Position numbers and translations under genes: made by a program. A DNA stretch of 64,000 nt from Pseudomonas sp. L5B5 (GTDB lineage Bacteria; Pseudomonadota; Gammaproteobacteria; Pseudomonadales; Pseudomonadaceae), in contig NZ_CP084742.1 of the NCBI RefSeq assembly GCF_020520285.1, forward strand, positions 6,063,501 to 6,127,500. The letters are read 5' to 3'. Positions 44,150-54,205 of this stretch are shown piece after piece (the stretch's first letter is position 1; every line of letters begins with the position of its first letter). Below the pieces are notes generated by a model. It saw only the letters and a program-made list of their open reading frames with translations, was not told the origin of the DNA and made no database searches.

Positions 44150-45664
44150 ATGTTCGAATCCGCTGAAATCGGTCACGCCATCGACAAAGAAACCTACGAC
44201 GCCGAAGTGCCAGCCTTGCGCGAAGCCTTGCTGGAGGCGCAGTTCGAGCTGCGCCAGAAGGCCAAGTTTCCGGTGATCGTGCTGATTAACGGCGTGGAAG
44301 GGGCGGGCAAGGGCGAGACGGTCAAGCTGCTCAACGAATGGATGGACCCGCGCCTGATCGAAGTGCGCACCTTCGACCAGCAGACCGATGAAGAGCTGTC
44401 GCGGCCGCCGGCCTGGCGCTACTGGCGGATGCTCCCGGCCAAGGGGCGCATGGGCGTGTTCTTCGGCAACTGGTACAGCCAGATGCTCCAGGGGCGGGTG
44501 CACGGGCAGATCAAGGACCCGCGCCTGGACCAGGCGATCAATGGCGCCGAGCGCCTGGAGAAGATGCTTTGCGACGAGGGCGCGCTGATCTTCAAGTTCT
44601 GGTTCCACCTGTCCAAGAAGCAGATGAAGGCCCGGCTCAAGGCCCTGCAGGACGACCCACTGCACAGCTGGCGCATCAGCCCGCTGGACTGGCAGCAATC
44701 AGAGACCTACGACAAGTTCGTCAAGTACGGCGAGCGGGTGCTGCGCCGCACCAGTCGCGACTATGCGCCCTGGCATGTGATCGAGGGCGTTGACCCGCAC
44801 TACCGCAGTCTCACGGTGGGCCGGATCCTCCTGGAGGGGTTGCAGAGCGCCCTGGCGCGCATGCCGCTCAAGCCGGCCCAGGTCAATGCGGCGCCGTTGC
44901 CGCCGGCGGTGGACCAGTTCAGCCTGCTGGACAGCCTGGACATGACCCAGCGCCTGGACAAGGACGACTACGAGGAGCAGTTGATCACCGAGCAGGCGCG
45001 CCTGGCCGGCCTGCTGCGCGACAAGCGCATGCGCAAGCATGCCCTGGTGGCGGTGTTCGAGGGCAACGATGCGGCGGGCAAGGGCGGGGCCATCCGCCGG
45101 GTCGCGGCGGCGCTGGACCCGCGCCAGTACAGCATTGTGCCGATCGCCGCGCCTTCCGAAGACGAACGGGCGCAGCCCTACCTGTGGCGCTTCTGGCGGC
45201 AGATCCCGGCACGGGGCAAGTTCACGGTCTTCGATCGCTCCTGGTACGGCCGGGTACTGGTGGAGCGGGTCGAGGGTTTTTGCAGCCCGGCCGACTGGCT
45301 GCGGGCCTACAGCGAGATCAACGACTTCGAGGAGCAGTTGGCCGATGCCCGGGTGATCGTGGTGAAGTTCTGGCTGGCCATCGACAAGGACACCCAGCTG
45401 GAGCGTTTCCAGGCTCGGGAGGAGATCCCCTTCAAGCGCTTCAAGATCACCGAGGACGACTGGCGCAACCGTGACAAGTGGGACGACTACCGCGCTGCCG
45501 TGGGCGACATGGTCGACCGTACCAGCACCGAGGTGGCGCCCTGGACCCTGGTGGAGGCCAACGACAAGCGCTGGGCCCGGGTCAAGGTCTTGCGCACCAT
45601 CAACCGGACCCTGGAAGAGGCCTTCGAGCGCAGCGACCGGCACGACAAGAAACACAAGAAGTAG
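44150..45664 (+). CDS. pap: polyphosphate:AMP phosphotransferase (two-domain PPK2)
   Basis: A 504-residue class II PPK2 that phosphorylates AMP to ADP using polyphosphate. It has two tandem PPK2 P-loop domains. The first has GVEGAGKGE at about 48-56 and the second GNDAAGKGG at about 305-313, with the Walker B/lid segments FDRSWYGRVLVERVEGF in the second. Only the C-terminal domain is thought catalytic in studied relatives. It is divergent from mnmC with 147 bases between. GGGAG precedes the ATG by 8 bases. Confidence 0.93.
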   Translation: MFESAEIGHAIDKETYDAEVPALREALLEAQFELRQKAKFPVIVLINGVEGAGKGETVKLLNEWMDPRLIEVRTFDQQTDEELSRPPAWRYWRMLPAKGRMGVFFGNWYSQMLQGRVHGQIKDPRLDQAINGAERLEKMLCDEGALIFKFWFHLSKKQMKARLKALQDDPLHSWRISPLDWQQSETYDKFVKYGERVLRRTSRDYAPWHVIEGVDPHYRSLTVGRILLEGLQSALARMPLKPAQVNAAPLPPAVDQFSLLDSLDMTQRLDKDDYEEQLITEQARLAGLLRDKRMRKHALVAVFEGNDAAGKGGAIRRVAAALDPRQYSIVPIAAPSEDERAQPYLWRFWRQIPARGKFTVFDRSWYGRVLVERVEGFCSPADWLRAYSEINDFEEQLADARVIVVKFWLAIDKDTQLERFQAREEIPFKRFKITEDDWRNRDKWDDYRAAVGDMVDRTSTEVAPWTLVEANDKRWARVKVLRTINRTLEEAFERSDRHDKKHKK

Positions 45665-45764
45665 ATCGATGGCCGCGCATACGCCCAATGAATGATCGTC
45701 GCGCCCCCAGGGGCGCGGATCTAAGCTCGACGCTCTTGCAGCCTGCTACAACAAGGAGAGCGTC

Positions 45765-46949
45765 ATGCGTGAAGTGGTGATCGTCGACAGCGTGCGGACT
45801 GGCCTGGCCAAGTCCTTTCGCGGCAAGTTCAACCAGACTCGTCCGGATGACATGGCCGCCCACTGTGTCAATGCGCTGCTGGCGCGCAATGGCATCGACC
45901 CGGCCAGCGTCGAGGATTGCATCGTCGGCGCCGGTTCCAACGAAGGGGCCCAGGGTTTCAACATCGGGCGCAATGTCGCCGTGCTTTCGGCCCTGGGCAC
46001 TGGGACCGCCGGCATGACCCTCAATCGTTTCTGTTCTTCGGGCCTGCAGGCAATCGCGATCGCCGCCAACCAGATCGCCTCGGGTTGCAGCGATATCATC
46101 GTCGCCGGTGGTGTCGAGTCCATCAGCCTGACCATGAAGAGCGTCAATACCGACAACCTGATCAACCCGTTGCTCAAGGAGCAGGTGCCGGGCATCTATT
46201 TCCCCATGGGGCAGACCGCCGAGGTGGTGGCCCGGCGCTACAACGTGAGTCGCCAGAGCCAGGACCTGTATTCCCTGCAGAGCCAGCAACGTACCGCCCA
46301 GGCCCAGGCGGCGGGCCTGTTCAGCGACGAGATCGTGCCGATGACGGTCAAGTACAAGGTCGAGGACAAGAACACCGGGCAGGTGCAGATCCTGGACGCG
46401 GTGGTGGACCGTGACGACTGCAATCGGCCGGACACTACCCTGGAGAACCTGGCGGCGCTCAAGCCGGTGTTCGCCGAGGACGGTTCGGTCACTGCCGGCA
46501 ACTCCTCGCAGCTGTCCGATGGCGCCTCGATGACCCTGGTGATGAGCCTGGAGCGGGCCCTGGCCCTGGGGCTCAAGCCCAAGGCGTTCTTCCGTGGTTT
46601 CACCGTGGCCGGTTGCGAGCCGGACGAGATGGGCATCGGCCCGGTGTTCTCGGTGCCCAGGCTGCTCAAGGCCAAGGGGCTGACAGTGGCCGACATCGAC
46701 CTGTGGGAACTCAACGAAGCCTTTGCTTCCCAGTGCTTGTATGCCCGCGAGCGCCTGGAGATCGATAACGCCAAGTACAACGTCAACGGCGGTTCGATTG
46801 CCATCGGCCACCCCTATGGCATGACCGGTTCGCGCCAGGTGGGGCACCTGGTGCGTGAGTTGCAGAGGCGCAACCTGCGCTACGGCATCGTCACGATGTG
46901 CGTGGGCGGCGGGATGGGGGCGACCGGGCTATTCGAGGCGGTGCGCTAG
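45765..46949 (+). CDS. acetyl-CoA C-acyltransferase (thiolase)
   Basis: A 394-residue thiolase. The acylation cysteine is Cys90 in NRFCSSG. NGGSIAIGHPYGMTG near 340-354 holds the active-site histidine, and CVGGGMG near 378-384 the second cysteine. It is of the degradative FadA-like class, cleaving or condensing 3-ketoacyl-CoA; chain-length preference is unknown. It starts 100 bases after pap, with a strong RBS (AAGGAGAG). A terminator follows at 46967. Confidence 0.92.
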   Translation: MREVVIVDSVRTGLAKSFRGKFNQTRPDDMAAHCVNALLARNGIDPASVEDCIVGAGSNEGAQGFNIGRNVAVLSALGTGTAGMTLNRFCSSGLQAIAIAANQIASGCSDIIVAGGVESISLTMKSVNTDNLINPLLKEQVPGIYFPMGQTAEVVARRYNVSRQSQDLYSLQSQQRTAQAQAAGLFSDEIVPMTVKYKVEDKNTGQVQILDAVVDRDDCNRPDTTLENLAALKPVFAEDGSVTAGNSSQLSDGASMTLVMSLERALALGLKPKAFFRGFTVAGCEPDEMGIGPVFSVPRLLKAKGLTVADIDLWELNEAFASQCLYARERLEIDNAKYNVNGGSIAIGHPYGMTGSRQVGHLVRELQRRNLRYGIVTMCVGGGMGATGLFEAVR

Positions 46950-46966
46950 CGTCGCGTGGGGTCTGG

Positions 46967-46998
46967 CAAGCCGGCTCCCGCGGGCCGGCTTGTGTGTT
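46967..46998 (+). terminator. intrinsic terminator of the thiolase gene
   Basis: CAAGCCGGC/GCCGGCTTG arms flank an 8-base loop and run into TGTGTTTG, 18 bases past the stop. Confidence 0.65.
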
Positions 46999-47104
46999 TG
47001 CGACCTGGACCATCCTGTTTGCGCTCGGCCGTCGACGGTCTCTGTGTCGCCCCGTGCCCGGGCCCTAGAATGGGCGCGTCGCTGGCAGGTCTTGTGGGGT
47101 TGGC

Positions 47105-48064
47105 ATGCACGTTTCGTCCGGTCGTTGGGCCTATGGCCTGTTCCTCGCGTTAGTGACCTCGTTGTTGTGGGGCATCCTGCCCATCAAGCTCAAGCAAGTG
47201 CTGCTGGTGATGGATCCGGTCACGGTGACCTGGTTCCGCCTGCTGGTGTCCGGCGGTTGCCTGCTGGTCTACCTGGCGGCGGTCCGGCGCCTGCCCGACT
47301 GGCGCCTGCTCGGGCCACGGGGTGCCTGGCTGCTGCCGCTGTCGGTGGCCGGCCTGGTGGGTAACTACGTGCTGTACCTGATGGGCCTGAACCTGCTGAG
47401 CCCCGGCACCGCGCAATTGGTGGTGCAGATGGGGCCGATCCTGCTGCTGATCGCCAGTGTGCTGGTGTTCAAGGAGCGCTTCAGCCTGGGGCAGGGCTTG
47501 GGTTTGTTGGTGCTGCTGGTGGGGTTCGGGCTGTTCTTCAACCAGCGCCTGGCCGAGCTGCTGACCTCCCTGGGCGACTACACCGCTGGCGTGCTCATCG
47601 TGCTGGCGGCGTCGGCGGTCTGGACCTTCTATGCCCTGGGCCAGAAGCAGCTGCTGAGCGTGTGGAATTCCTTGCAGGTGATGATGGTGATCTACCTGTC
47701 CTGCGCCTTGCTGCTCACGCCTTGGGTCCATCCGCTCGAGGCCTTGCAGCTGGGTCCGTTGCAGGGCTGGCTGTTGCTGGCCTGCTGCCTGAACACCCTG
47801 GTGGCCTACGGCGCCTTTGCCGAGGCCCTGGCCCATTGGGAGGCGTCGCGGGTCAGCGCGACCCTGGCCATCACGCCGCTGGTGACCTTTGCCGCCGTGG
47901 CCTGGGCGGCTTGGATGTGGCCGGAGTACGTGCACGCGGAACAGATCAACGGCCTGGGTTATGGCGGTGCGCTGCTGGTGGTGCTGGGGTCGGCGCTGAC
48001 GGCCCTGGGGCCGTCGCTGATCGAAGGGTTGCGAGCCCGGCGTCGGCGCGCCGGCGGGCAGTGA
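47105..48064 (+). CDS. EamA/RarD-type drug/metabolite exporter
   Basis: A 319-residue, 10-helix DMT-superfamily protein with two EamA repeats (about 10-145 and 160-300). LALVTSLLWGILPIKLKQVL, then LLSPGTAQLVVQMGPILLLIASVLVFKE mark the first repeat. TLAITPLVTFAAVAWAAWMWPE marks the second. It exports an unknown small molecule. The tail is arginine-rich and cytoplasmic. It converges with fumC. Confidence 0.88.
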   Translation: MHVSSGRWAYGLFLALVTSLLWGILPIKLKQVLLVMDPVTVTWFRLLVSGGCLLVYLAAVRRLPDWRLLGPRGAWLLPLSVAGLVGNYVLYLMGLNLLSPGTAQLVVQMGPILLLIASVLVFKERFSLGQGLGLLVLLVGFGLFFNQRLAELLTSLGDYTAGVLIVLAASAVWTFYALGQKQLLSVWNSLQVMMVIYLSCALLLTPWVHPLEALQLGPLQGWLLLACCLNTLVAYGAFAEALAHWEASRVSATLAITPLVTFAAVAWAAWMWPEYVHAEQINGLGYGGALLVVLGSALTALGPSLIEGLRARRRRAGGQ

Positions 48065-48099
48065 TGCAGGGGCGACTGGCTGGCTGCCCCTGTATCTGC

Positions 48100-49494
48100 T
48101 CAGCCCTGTTTGCCGGCCTCGAGCATGTTCTCCGGGCGGACCCAGGCGTCGAATTGCGCATCGTCCAGGTAGCCCAGTTCCAGCGCCGCCTCGCGCAGGG
48201 TCAGATTCTCGGCATAGGCCTTCTTGGCGATTTCGGCGGCCTTGTCATAGCCGATATGGGTATTGAGCGCGGTCACCAGCATCAGGCCGCGCTCCAGGTG
48301 GGCGGCCATCTGCACCGGGTCGGGTTCCAGGCCGGCGATGCAGTGTTGGTGGAAGTTGCTGCAGCCGTCGGCCAGCAGGCGGATCGATTGCAGCAGGTTG
48401 TGAATGATCACCGGCTTGAACACGTTCAGTTGCAGATGACCCTGGCTGGCAGCAAAACCGATGGTGGTGTCGTTGCCCATGACCTGGCAGGCCAGCATCG
48501 ACAAGGCTTCGCACTGGGTCGGGTTGACCTTTCCGGGCATGATCGAACTGCCCGGCTCGTTGGCCGGCAGCTTGACTTCCGCCAGTCCGGCCCGGGGACC
48601 GGAACCCAGGAGGCGCAGGTCGTTGGCGATCTTCATCAGGCATACCGCCAGGGTCTTCAGCGCTCCGGACAGGGTGGTCAGTGGCTCATGGCCTGCCAGG
48701 GCAGCGAACTTGTTGGGCGCGGTGACGAACGGCAGGCCTGCCAGGGCGGCCAGTTCGGCGGCGATGGCTTCGCCGAAACCGTGGGGCGAGTTGAGCCCGG
48801 TGCCCACGGCGGTACCGCCCTGGGCCAGCTCGCACACCGCGGGCAGGGCACTGCGGATCGCCCGCTCGGCGTAGCTCAATTGGGCGATGAAGGCCGAGAC
48901 TTCCTGGCCGAAGGTGATCGGCGTCGCATCCATCATGTGGGTGCGACCGGTCTTCACCAGTTTCATGTGCCGGGCCGACAGCTCTGCCAGCCCGCCGGAC
49001 AGCTCGGCGATCGCCGGCAGCAGCTGCAATTGCACGGCCTGGGCGGTCGCGATGTGCATGGCTGTGGGGAAGCAGTCGTTGGAGCTCTGGGAGCGGTTGA
49101 CGTGATCGTTGGGGTGCACGGGCGCCTTGCCGCCCCGGGGATTGCCCGCCAGCTCATTGGCGCGCCCGGCCAGCACTTCGTTGACGTTCATGTTGCTCTG
49201 GGTGCCGCTGCCGGTTTGCCAGACCACCAGCGGGAACTGGTCGTCGTGTTCGCCGGCCAGCACTTCGTCGGCGGCCTGCTCGATCAGTCGGGCGATGTCC
49301 GCGGGCAGATCGCCGTTGCGGTTGTTGACCCGCGCTGCGGCCTTCTTGATCAGCGCCAAGGCATGCAGGACCGGTAGCGGCATGCGTTCGGTACCGATGG
49401 CGAAGTTGACCAGCGAGCGTTGGGTCTGTGCGCCCCAGTAGGCTTCCTGCGGGACTTCAACCTGGCCCAGGCTGTCAGTTTCGATTCGATTCAT
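48100..49494 (-). CDS. fumC: class II fumarate hydratase
   Basis: A 464-residue TCA-cycle enzyme that interconverts fumarate and malate without an iron-sulfur cluster. [18 protein letters not shown] near 97-114, [14 protein letters not shown] near 129-142 and the signature [16 protein letters not shown] near 316-331 are all present. It is full length with a normal ATG preceded by GGAGG. Pseudomonads often carry two FumC paralogues; which one this is cannot be decided. Confidence 0.95.
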   Translation of the reverse strand: MNRIETDSLGQVEVPQEAYWGAQTQRSLVNFAIGTERMPLPVLHALALIKKAAARVNNRNGDLPADIARLIEQAADEVLAGEHDDQFPLVVWQTGSGTQSNMNVNEVLAGRANELAGNPRGGKAPVHPNDHVNRSQSSNDCFPTAMHIATAQAVQLQLLPAIAELSGGLAELSARHMKLVKTGRTHMMDATPITFGQEVSAFIAQLSYAERAIRSALPAVCELAQGGTAVGTGLNSPHGFGEAIAAELAALAGLPFVTAPNKFAALAGHEPLTTLSGALKTLAVCLMKIANDLRLLGSGPRAGLAEVKLPANEPGSSIMPGKVNPTQCEALSMLACQVMGNDTTIGFAASQGHLQLNVFKPVIIHNLLQSIRLLADGCSNFHQHCIAGLEPDPVQMAAHLERGLMLVTALNTHIGYDKAAEIAKKAYAENLTLREAALELGYLDDAQFDAWVRPENMLEAGKQG

Positions 49495-49675
49495 CGTGGC
49501 AATCCTCCTAGTCTACTGGCCAGTTTAGGCCCTGATCCGCGGCTCGGGTTCCCTTGGCCGGGTGTATCCGTGCCATTGGGCCGGGCAAATCCGGGTGGGG
49601 TTGAGGGACGCGGAACAATAGGCGCAGAATGAGCGCCCTTGGGGTTTTACCTCGCCTGCTAGATAAGGAAACTCG

Positions 49676-50191
49676 ATGACCCGTCTTCGTGCCCTCTGTA
49701 CCGCGGTTGTTCTGGTGTGTGCCAGCGGCCAGGTGCTTGCCGATACCGCCAGCCACAACGCCAGTGCCGAGGCTTTCCTGACCCTGGCCCATGCCGACAA
49801 GCTCGGTACCCCGGTCTATATGCAAGTGCAGCAGATGTTCGCCCAGCGGTTCGAGCAGACCAAGGCTCCGGAATCCAAGCGCGCATTGCTGGAAACCTAC
49901 CAGGCCAAGGCCAATGCTGCCCTGGACCAGGCCATTGGCTGGAACAAGCTGAAACCGGACATGGTCAAGCTCTACACCAGCAATTTCAGTGAATCGGAGC
50001 TCAAGGAACTGGTGGCGTTCTACCAGTCGCCCCTGGGCAAGAAAGTCCTGGAAAAAATGCCGCAGCTGACCCAGCAGTCGGCGCAGATGACCCAGGGCAA
50101 GCTGGAAAGCGCAGTGCCAGTGGTGAACAAGCTGTTGGCCGACATGACCGCCGAGCTCGAGCCCAAGGCTGCTCCGGCGAAGAAGAAGTAA
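49676..50191 (+). CDS. DUF2059-domain periplasmic protein
   Basis: A 171-residue protein with a signal peptide (about 1-22, cleaved after GQVLA). The helical DUF2059 domain has the core LKPDMVKLYTSNFSESELKELVAFYQSPLGKKV near 96-128. The tail is lysine/alanine-rich (KAAPAKKK). It is periplasmic with unknown role. AAGGA lies about 7 bases before the ATG. bolA follows 12 bases later and is likely co-transcribed. Confidence 0.88.
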   Translation: MTRLRALCTAVVLVCASGQVLADTASHNASAEAFLTLAHADKLGTPVYMQVQQMFAQRFEQTKAPESKRALLETYQAKANAALDQAIGWNKLKPDMVKLYTSNFSESELKELVAFYQSPLGKKVLEKMPQLTQQSAQMTQGKLESAVPVVNKLLADMTAELEPKAAPAKKK

Positions 50192-50203
50192 GCGGAGCCC
50201 GTG

Positions 50204-50503
50204 ATGACCATGCAGCAACGGATCGAAACGGCGCTGGAAGGGCTGCAGCCCGAGCATCTGCAGGTGCTGGATGAAAGCCACATGCATAGCCGTGGCCAGG
50301 AAACCCACTTCAAGGCAGTGCTGGTCAGCGAGCAGTTCGCCGGCCTCAACAGCGTCAAGCGCCATCAGAAGGTCTACGCCACCCTGGGTGAGCTGATGGG
50401 CCAGTTCCATGCCTTGGCGTTGCACACTTATACGCCCGAGGAATGGTCGAAGATTGGCGTGGCTCCGGCTTCGCCGACGTGCGCCGGGGGCAGCAAGCAT
50501 TAA
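50204..50503 (+). CDS. bolA: BolA family protein
   Basis: A 99-residue BolA-like protein that pairs with monothiol glutaredoxins and may act in iron-sulfur trafficking or transcription. [20 protein letters not shown] and [16 protein letters not shown] are the class II KH-like fold blocks, and [13 protein letters not shown] is the conserved helix with the invariant His. Starts at 50204 or 50210 are both plausible (GTG ATG ACC ATG cluster). A strong terminator follows. Confidence 0.9.
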   Translation: MTMQQRIETALEGLQPEHLQVLDESHMHSRGQETHFKAVLVSEQFAGLNSVKRHQKVYATLGELMGQFHALALHTYTPEEWSKIGVAPASPTCAGGSKH

Positions 50504-50530
50504 TCGCGGTTTTTTTGATAGAATCCGCAA

Positions 50531-50559
50531 CGCGCCGCTTAGCCGGCGCGTTTTTTTTT
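50531..50559 (+). terminator. intrinsic terminator after bolA
   Basis: CGCGCCG/CGGCGCG stem with a 6-base loop followed by nine T, 27 bases after the bolA stop. Confidence 0.92.
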
Positions 50560-50604
50560 GCATCCGGTTCACCCTTTGCGAGGGTAGCCACCTGGAGATT
50601 ACCC

Positions 50605-51546
50605 ATGACTCAACCCATCGTCGTGGCGGCACTGTACAAGTTCGTCACCCTCGAAGATTACGTCAGCCTGCGCGAGCCTTTGCTGCAGGCCATGCTCGAC
50701 AACGGCATCAAGGGCACCCTGCTGATCGCCGACGAAGGCATCAACGGCACGGTTTCCGGTAGCCGCGAAGGCATCGACGGGCTGCTGGCCTGGCTCAAGA
50801 GCGATCCGCGCATGGTGGATATCGATCACAAGGAATCCTACTGCGACGAGCAGCCGTTCTACCGCACCAAGGTCAAGCTCAAGAAAGAGATCGTCACCCT
50901 GGGCGTGCCCGGCGTGGACCCGAACAAGAAGGTCGGGACTTATGTCGAGCCCCAGGACTGGAACGCCCTGATCAGCGATCCGGAAGTACTGCTGATCGAT
51001 ACTCGCAACGATTACGAAGTGTCCATTGGTACCTTCGAAGGGGCCATCGACCCGAAGACCACCACGTTCCGTGAGTTTCCGGACTACATCAAGGCCAACT
51101 TCGACCCCAGCAAGCACAAAAAGGTGGCGATGTTCTGCACCGGCGGCATCCGCTGCGAGAAGGCTTCGAGCTACATGCTCAGCGAGGGCTTCGACGAGGT
51201 GTTCCACCTCAAGGGCGGGATTCTCAAGTACCTCGAGGAAGTACCGCAGCAGGAGAGCAAGTGGCAGGGCGACTGCTTCGTGTTCGACAACCGGGTCACC
51301 GTGCGCCACGACCTGACCGAAGGCGACTACGATCAATGTCATGCCTGCCGTACTCCGGTGAGCGTCGAGGAGCGTACCTCCGAGCACTATGTGCCGGGTA
51401 TCAGCTGCCCGCATTGCTGGGACACGCTGAGCGAGAAGACTCGCCGCAGCGCCGTCGACCGGCAGAAGCAGATCGAGTTGGCCAAGGCCCGCAACCAGCC
51501 GCACCCGATTGGCTACAACTACAAGCAAGCATCCAACGAGGCCTGA
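50605..51546 (+). CDS. trhO: tRNA uridine(34) hydroxylase TrhO (rhodanese-like)
   Basis: A 313-residue enzyme (YceA family) that hydroxylates U34 of tRNA in an oxygen-dependent way. An N-terminal acylphosphatase-like domain (about 1-95) has [17 protein letters not shown] rhodanese domain follows, with the active loop CTGGIRCEK at 178-186 (catalytic cysteines). A C-terminal zinc-like region contains CHACRTPV and CPHCWD. Start ATG 50605 has GGAG 8 bases upstream. The DsbA-like gene follows 3 bases later. Confidence 0.95.
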   Translation: MTQPIVVAALYKFVTLEDYVSLREPLLQAMLDNGIKGTLLIADEGINGTVSGSREGIDGLLAWLKSDPRMVDIDHKESYCDEQPFYRTKVKLKKEIVTLGVPGVDPNKKVGTYVEPQDWNALISDPEVLLIDTRNDYEVSIGTFEGAIDPKTTTFREFPDYIKANFDPSKHKKVAMFCTGGIRCEKASSYMLSEGFDEVFHLKGGILKYLEEVPQQESKWQGDCFVFDNRVTVRHDLTEGDYDQCHACRTPVSVEERTSEHYVPGISCPHCWDTLSEKTRRSAVDRQKQIELAKARNQPHPIGYNYKQASNEA

Positions 51547-51549
51547 GTC

Positions 51550-52185
51550 ATGTCTGCCCGCCTGCTCTATGTGATGGACCCGATGTGTTCGTGGTGCTGG
51601 GGGTTCGCTCCCGTGGCCCAGGCCCTGGTTGAGCAGGCCCAGGCCGCCGGTGTCGAGCTGCACCTGGTGGTGGGCGGCCTGCGCACCGGCAGTGGTGCGG
51701 CGCTGGAGCCCAGCACCCGGCGCTATATCCTCGAACACTGGCAGGCGGTGCACCAGGCCACCGGCCAGCCGTTCAGGTTCGACCAGGCTCTGCCCGATGG
51801 ATTCGTCTATGACACCGAGCCGGCCTGCCGGGCCATCGTCACGGCGCGTGGCCTGGCGGCAGATTGCGCGTGGAAGCTGCTGGGACTGATCCAGCGGGCG
51901 TTCTACGTCGAAGGCCGGGACGTGACCCTGGCCAGCGTGCTGGTGGAACTGGCAGAGCAGGCCGGAGTACCGCGCATCGAATTTGCCGAGGCCTTCGACC
52001 GGGCCGAACAGCATGCGGCCACCGCGGCGGACTTCACCTGGGTCCAGGACCTGGGGATTGCCGGGTTCCCCACCTTGCTGGCTGAGCGCAATGGCCAGCT
52101 GGCTCTGCTGACCAACGGTTACCAGCCACTGGAGGAGCTGTCGCCACTGCTGGGTCGCTGGCTGGAGCGTGCTGCCTGTGCCTGA
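51550..52185 (+). CDS. DsbA/FrnE-like thioredoxin-fold protein
   Basis: A 211-residue protein without a signal peptide. The redox motif PMCSWCWGF (Cys13-Cys16) starts a thioredoxin fold interrupted by a helical insertion. The cis-proline is in IAGFPTLLA near 176-184. This matches the cytoplasmic FrnE-like DsbA subfamily (HCSW/CSWC types). It starts 3 bases after trhO and overlaps the ABC transporter start, so the three genes form one translation unit. Confidence 0.85.
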   Translation: MSARLLYVMDPMCSWCWGFAPVAQALVEQAQAAGVELHLVVGGLRTGSGAALEPSTRRYILEHWQAVHQATGQPFRFDQALPDGFVYDTEPACRAIVTARGLAADCAWKLLGLIQRAFYVEGRDVTLASVLVELAEQAGVPRIEFAEAFDRAEQHAATAADFTWVQDLGIAGFPTLLAERNGQLALLTNGYQPLEELSPLLGRWLERAACA

Positions 52186-54004
52186 GCCGGTCGATCCAGG
52201 TGCCAGCGGCAAAACCGTCGATCGTCTGAGCTGGGCGCAGATCCGCCGCCTGGCCCTGCAACACCGCAAGTCACTGTGGATCGCCAACGGCGTGGCTGTG
52301 CTGGCGACCCTGTGCAGTGTGCCGATCCCGCTGCTATTGCCGTTGCTGGTGGATGAAGTGCTGCTGGGGCATGGCGATGCTGCGTTGCTGGTGATGCAGC
52401 GCTTTCTGCCGAGTGCCTGGCACAGCGCGCCCGGTTATATCGGCCTGATGCTGCTGGCGACTCTGATCCTGCGTTGCGCTGCCCTGGTGTTCAACGTGGT
52501 CCAGGCCCGGCTGTTCGCCAGCCTGGCCAAGGACATCGTCTACCGCATCCGCATTCGCCTGATCGAGCGGCTCAAGCGCATTTCCCTGGGCGAGTATGAA
52601 AGCCTCGGGGGCGGCACCATCAGTGCTCACCTGGTGACCGATCTGGACACGGTGGACAAGTTCGTCGGTGAAACCCTGAGTCGTTTCCTGGTGGCCATGC
52701 TGACACTGGTGGGCACGGCCGGGATCCTGATGTGGATGCACTGGAAGCTGGCCTTGCTGATCCTGCTGTTCAATCCTCTGGTGATCTTTGCCACGGTGCA
52801 GTTGGGCAAGCGGGTCAAGCACCTAAAAAAACTGGAGAACGACAGCACCTCGCGCTTTACCCAGGCTTTGACCGAGACCCTGGAAGCCATCCAGGAGGTC
52901 CGCGCCGGCAACCGCCAGGGCTATTTTCTCGGCCGCCTGGGACGGCGAGCCGAGGAAGTGCGGGACTACGCCGTCGCCTCGCAGTGGAAAAGCGATGCCT
53001 CGGGCCGTGCCAGCGGGCTCTTGTTCCAGTTCGGCATCGACATCTTTCGCGCCGCGGCAATGCTCACCGTACTGCTGTCCGATCTGTCTATTGGCCAGAT
53101 GCTGGCAGTGTTCAGCTACCTGTGGTTCATGATCGGTCCGGTGGAGCAGTTGCTGAACCTGCAGTACGCCTATTACGCCGCAGGGGGGGCGCTGACCCGG
53201 ATCAACGAGCTGCTGGCGCGAGCCGACGAGCCGCAATACCCGGGGGGTGTGGATCCCTTCCAGGGGCGCGAGACGGTTGGCATCGAGGTGCAGGGCTTGA
53301 GCTTCGGTTATGGCGACGAGCGGGTCCTGGACAACATGAACCTGTCCATCGCCCCGGGAGAAAAGGTGGCGATCGTCGGTGCCAGCGGCGGCGGCAAGAG
53401 CACCCTGGTGCAATTGCTGCTGGGCCTTTACACCCCGCAGACCGGCAGTATCCGTTTTGGCGGTTCGACGCAGCAGGCGATCGGCCTGGAAACCGTGCGC
53501 GAAAACGTCGCCGTGGTACTGCAGCATCCGGCGTTGTTCAACGATACCGTGCGGGCCAACCTGACCATGGGGCGCGAGCGCAGCGACACGGCTTGCTGGC
53601 AAGCACTGGAAATCGCCCAGCTGGATGCCACGATAAGGGCCTTGCCCCAGGGGCTCGATACCGTGGTCGGTCGTTCCGGGGTGCGCCTGTCCGGCGGCCA
53701 GCGCCAGCGCCTGGCGATCGCACGGATGGTCCTGGCCGAACCCAAGGTGGTGATTCTCGATGAAGCCACATCCGCCCTGGATGCGGCCACCGAATACAAC
53801 CTGCACCAGGCCTTGACGCGATTCTTGCGTGGCCGGACTACGCTGATCATTGCTCATCGCCTGTCGGCGGTGAAACAGGCGGACCGGGTATTGGTCTTCG
53901 ATGGCGGACAGATCGCCGAAGATGGCGACCATCAGCAACTGATTGCCGATGGCGGGCTCTATGCCAAGCTCTATGGGCATTTGCAGCAGGTTCGAGCGCC
54001 TTGA
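52178..54004 (+). CDS. ABC transporter, fused permease-ATPase (exporter type)
   Basis: A 608-residue half-transporter with six membrane helices (about 25-310) and an ATPase domain (about 345-605). Walker A GASGGGKS is at 401-408, the signature LSGGQRQR near 504-511, Walker B KVVILDEATSALD near 525, and the H-loop in IIAHRLS. GTG at 52178 is preferred because GGAG lies 11 bases upstream, while the GTG at 52169 lies only 2 bases from it. The substrate is unknown; such exporters carry lipids, peptides or drugs. Confidence 0.9.
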   Translation: MPEPVDPGASGKTVDRLSWAQIRRLALQHRKSLWIANGVAVLATLCSVPIPLLLPLLVDEVLLGHGDAALLVMQRFLPSAWHSAPGYIGLMLLATLILRCAALVFNVVQARLFASLAKDIVYRIRIRLIERLKRISLGEYESLGGGTISAHLVTDLDTVDKFVGETLSRFLVAMLTLVGTAGILMWMHWKLALLILLFNPLVIFATVQLGKRVKHLKKLENDSTSRFTQALTETLEAIQEVRAGNRQGYFLGRLGRRAEEVRDYAVASQWKSDASGRASGLLFQFGIDIFRAAAMLTVLLSDLSIGQMLAVFSYLWFMIGPVEQLLNLQYAYYAAGGALTRINELLARADEPQYPGGVDPFQGRETVGIEVQGLSFGYGDERVLDNMNLSIAPGEKVAIVGASGGGKSTLVQLLLGLYTPQTGSIRFGGSTQQAIGLETVRENVAVVLQHPALFNDTVRANLTMGRERSDTACWQALEIAQLDATIRALPQGLDTVVGRSGVRLSGGQRQRLAIARMVLAEPKVVILDEATSALDAATEYNLHQALTRFLRGRTTLIIAHRLSAVKQADRVLVFDGGQIAEDGDHQQLIADGGLYAKLYGHLQQVRAP

Positions 54005-54205
54005 GTTTTATCCGGCTTTCTGTGCTTAGTGCTTGAATTCCCAGGTGTATTGAACGCTTCAGAACGCGAGGCTCGGGACCTGCTGCAGGGGACCCGGCCC
54101 AACGGCCGTTCGCCCTGTCTCGAAATGGGGGAAATTAGCCTAATCTGTGCTGTCTGAGGCGGGACTACTGGGTGTTCATTTAGCAGTGCTGAAGCAAGGA
54201 CCCTC

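Noticed and set aside
45700..45717. CGCGCCCC/GGGGCGCG inverted repeat as a pap terminator
   Set aside because: The loop would be only two bases and no T-run follows, so termination is not supported.
47662..49377. 571-codon plus-strand frame covering the EamA end and fumC
   Set aside because: Crosses two real genes in the wrong frame or strand and has no family features.
50599..52287. 562-codon minus-strand frame opposite trhO and the DsbA-like gene
   Set aside because: Antisense shadow; trhO and its neighbour have intact catalytic motifs on the plus strand.
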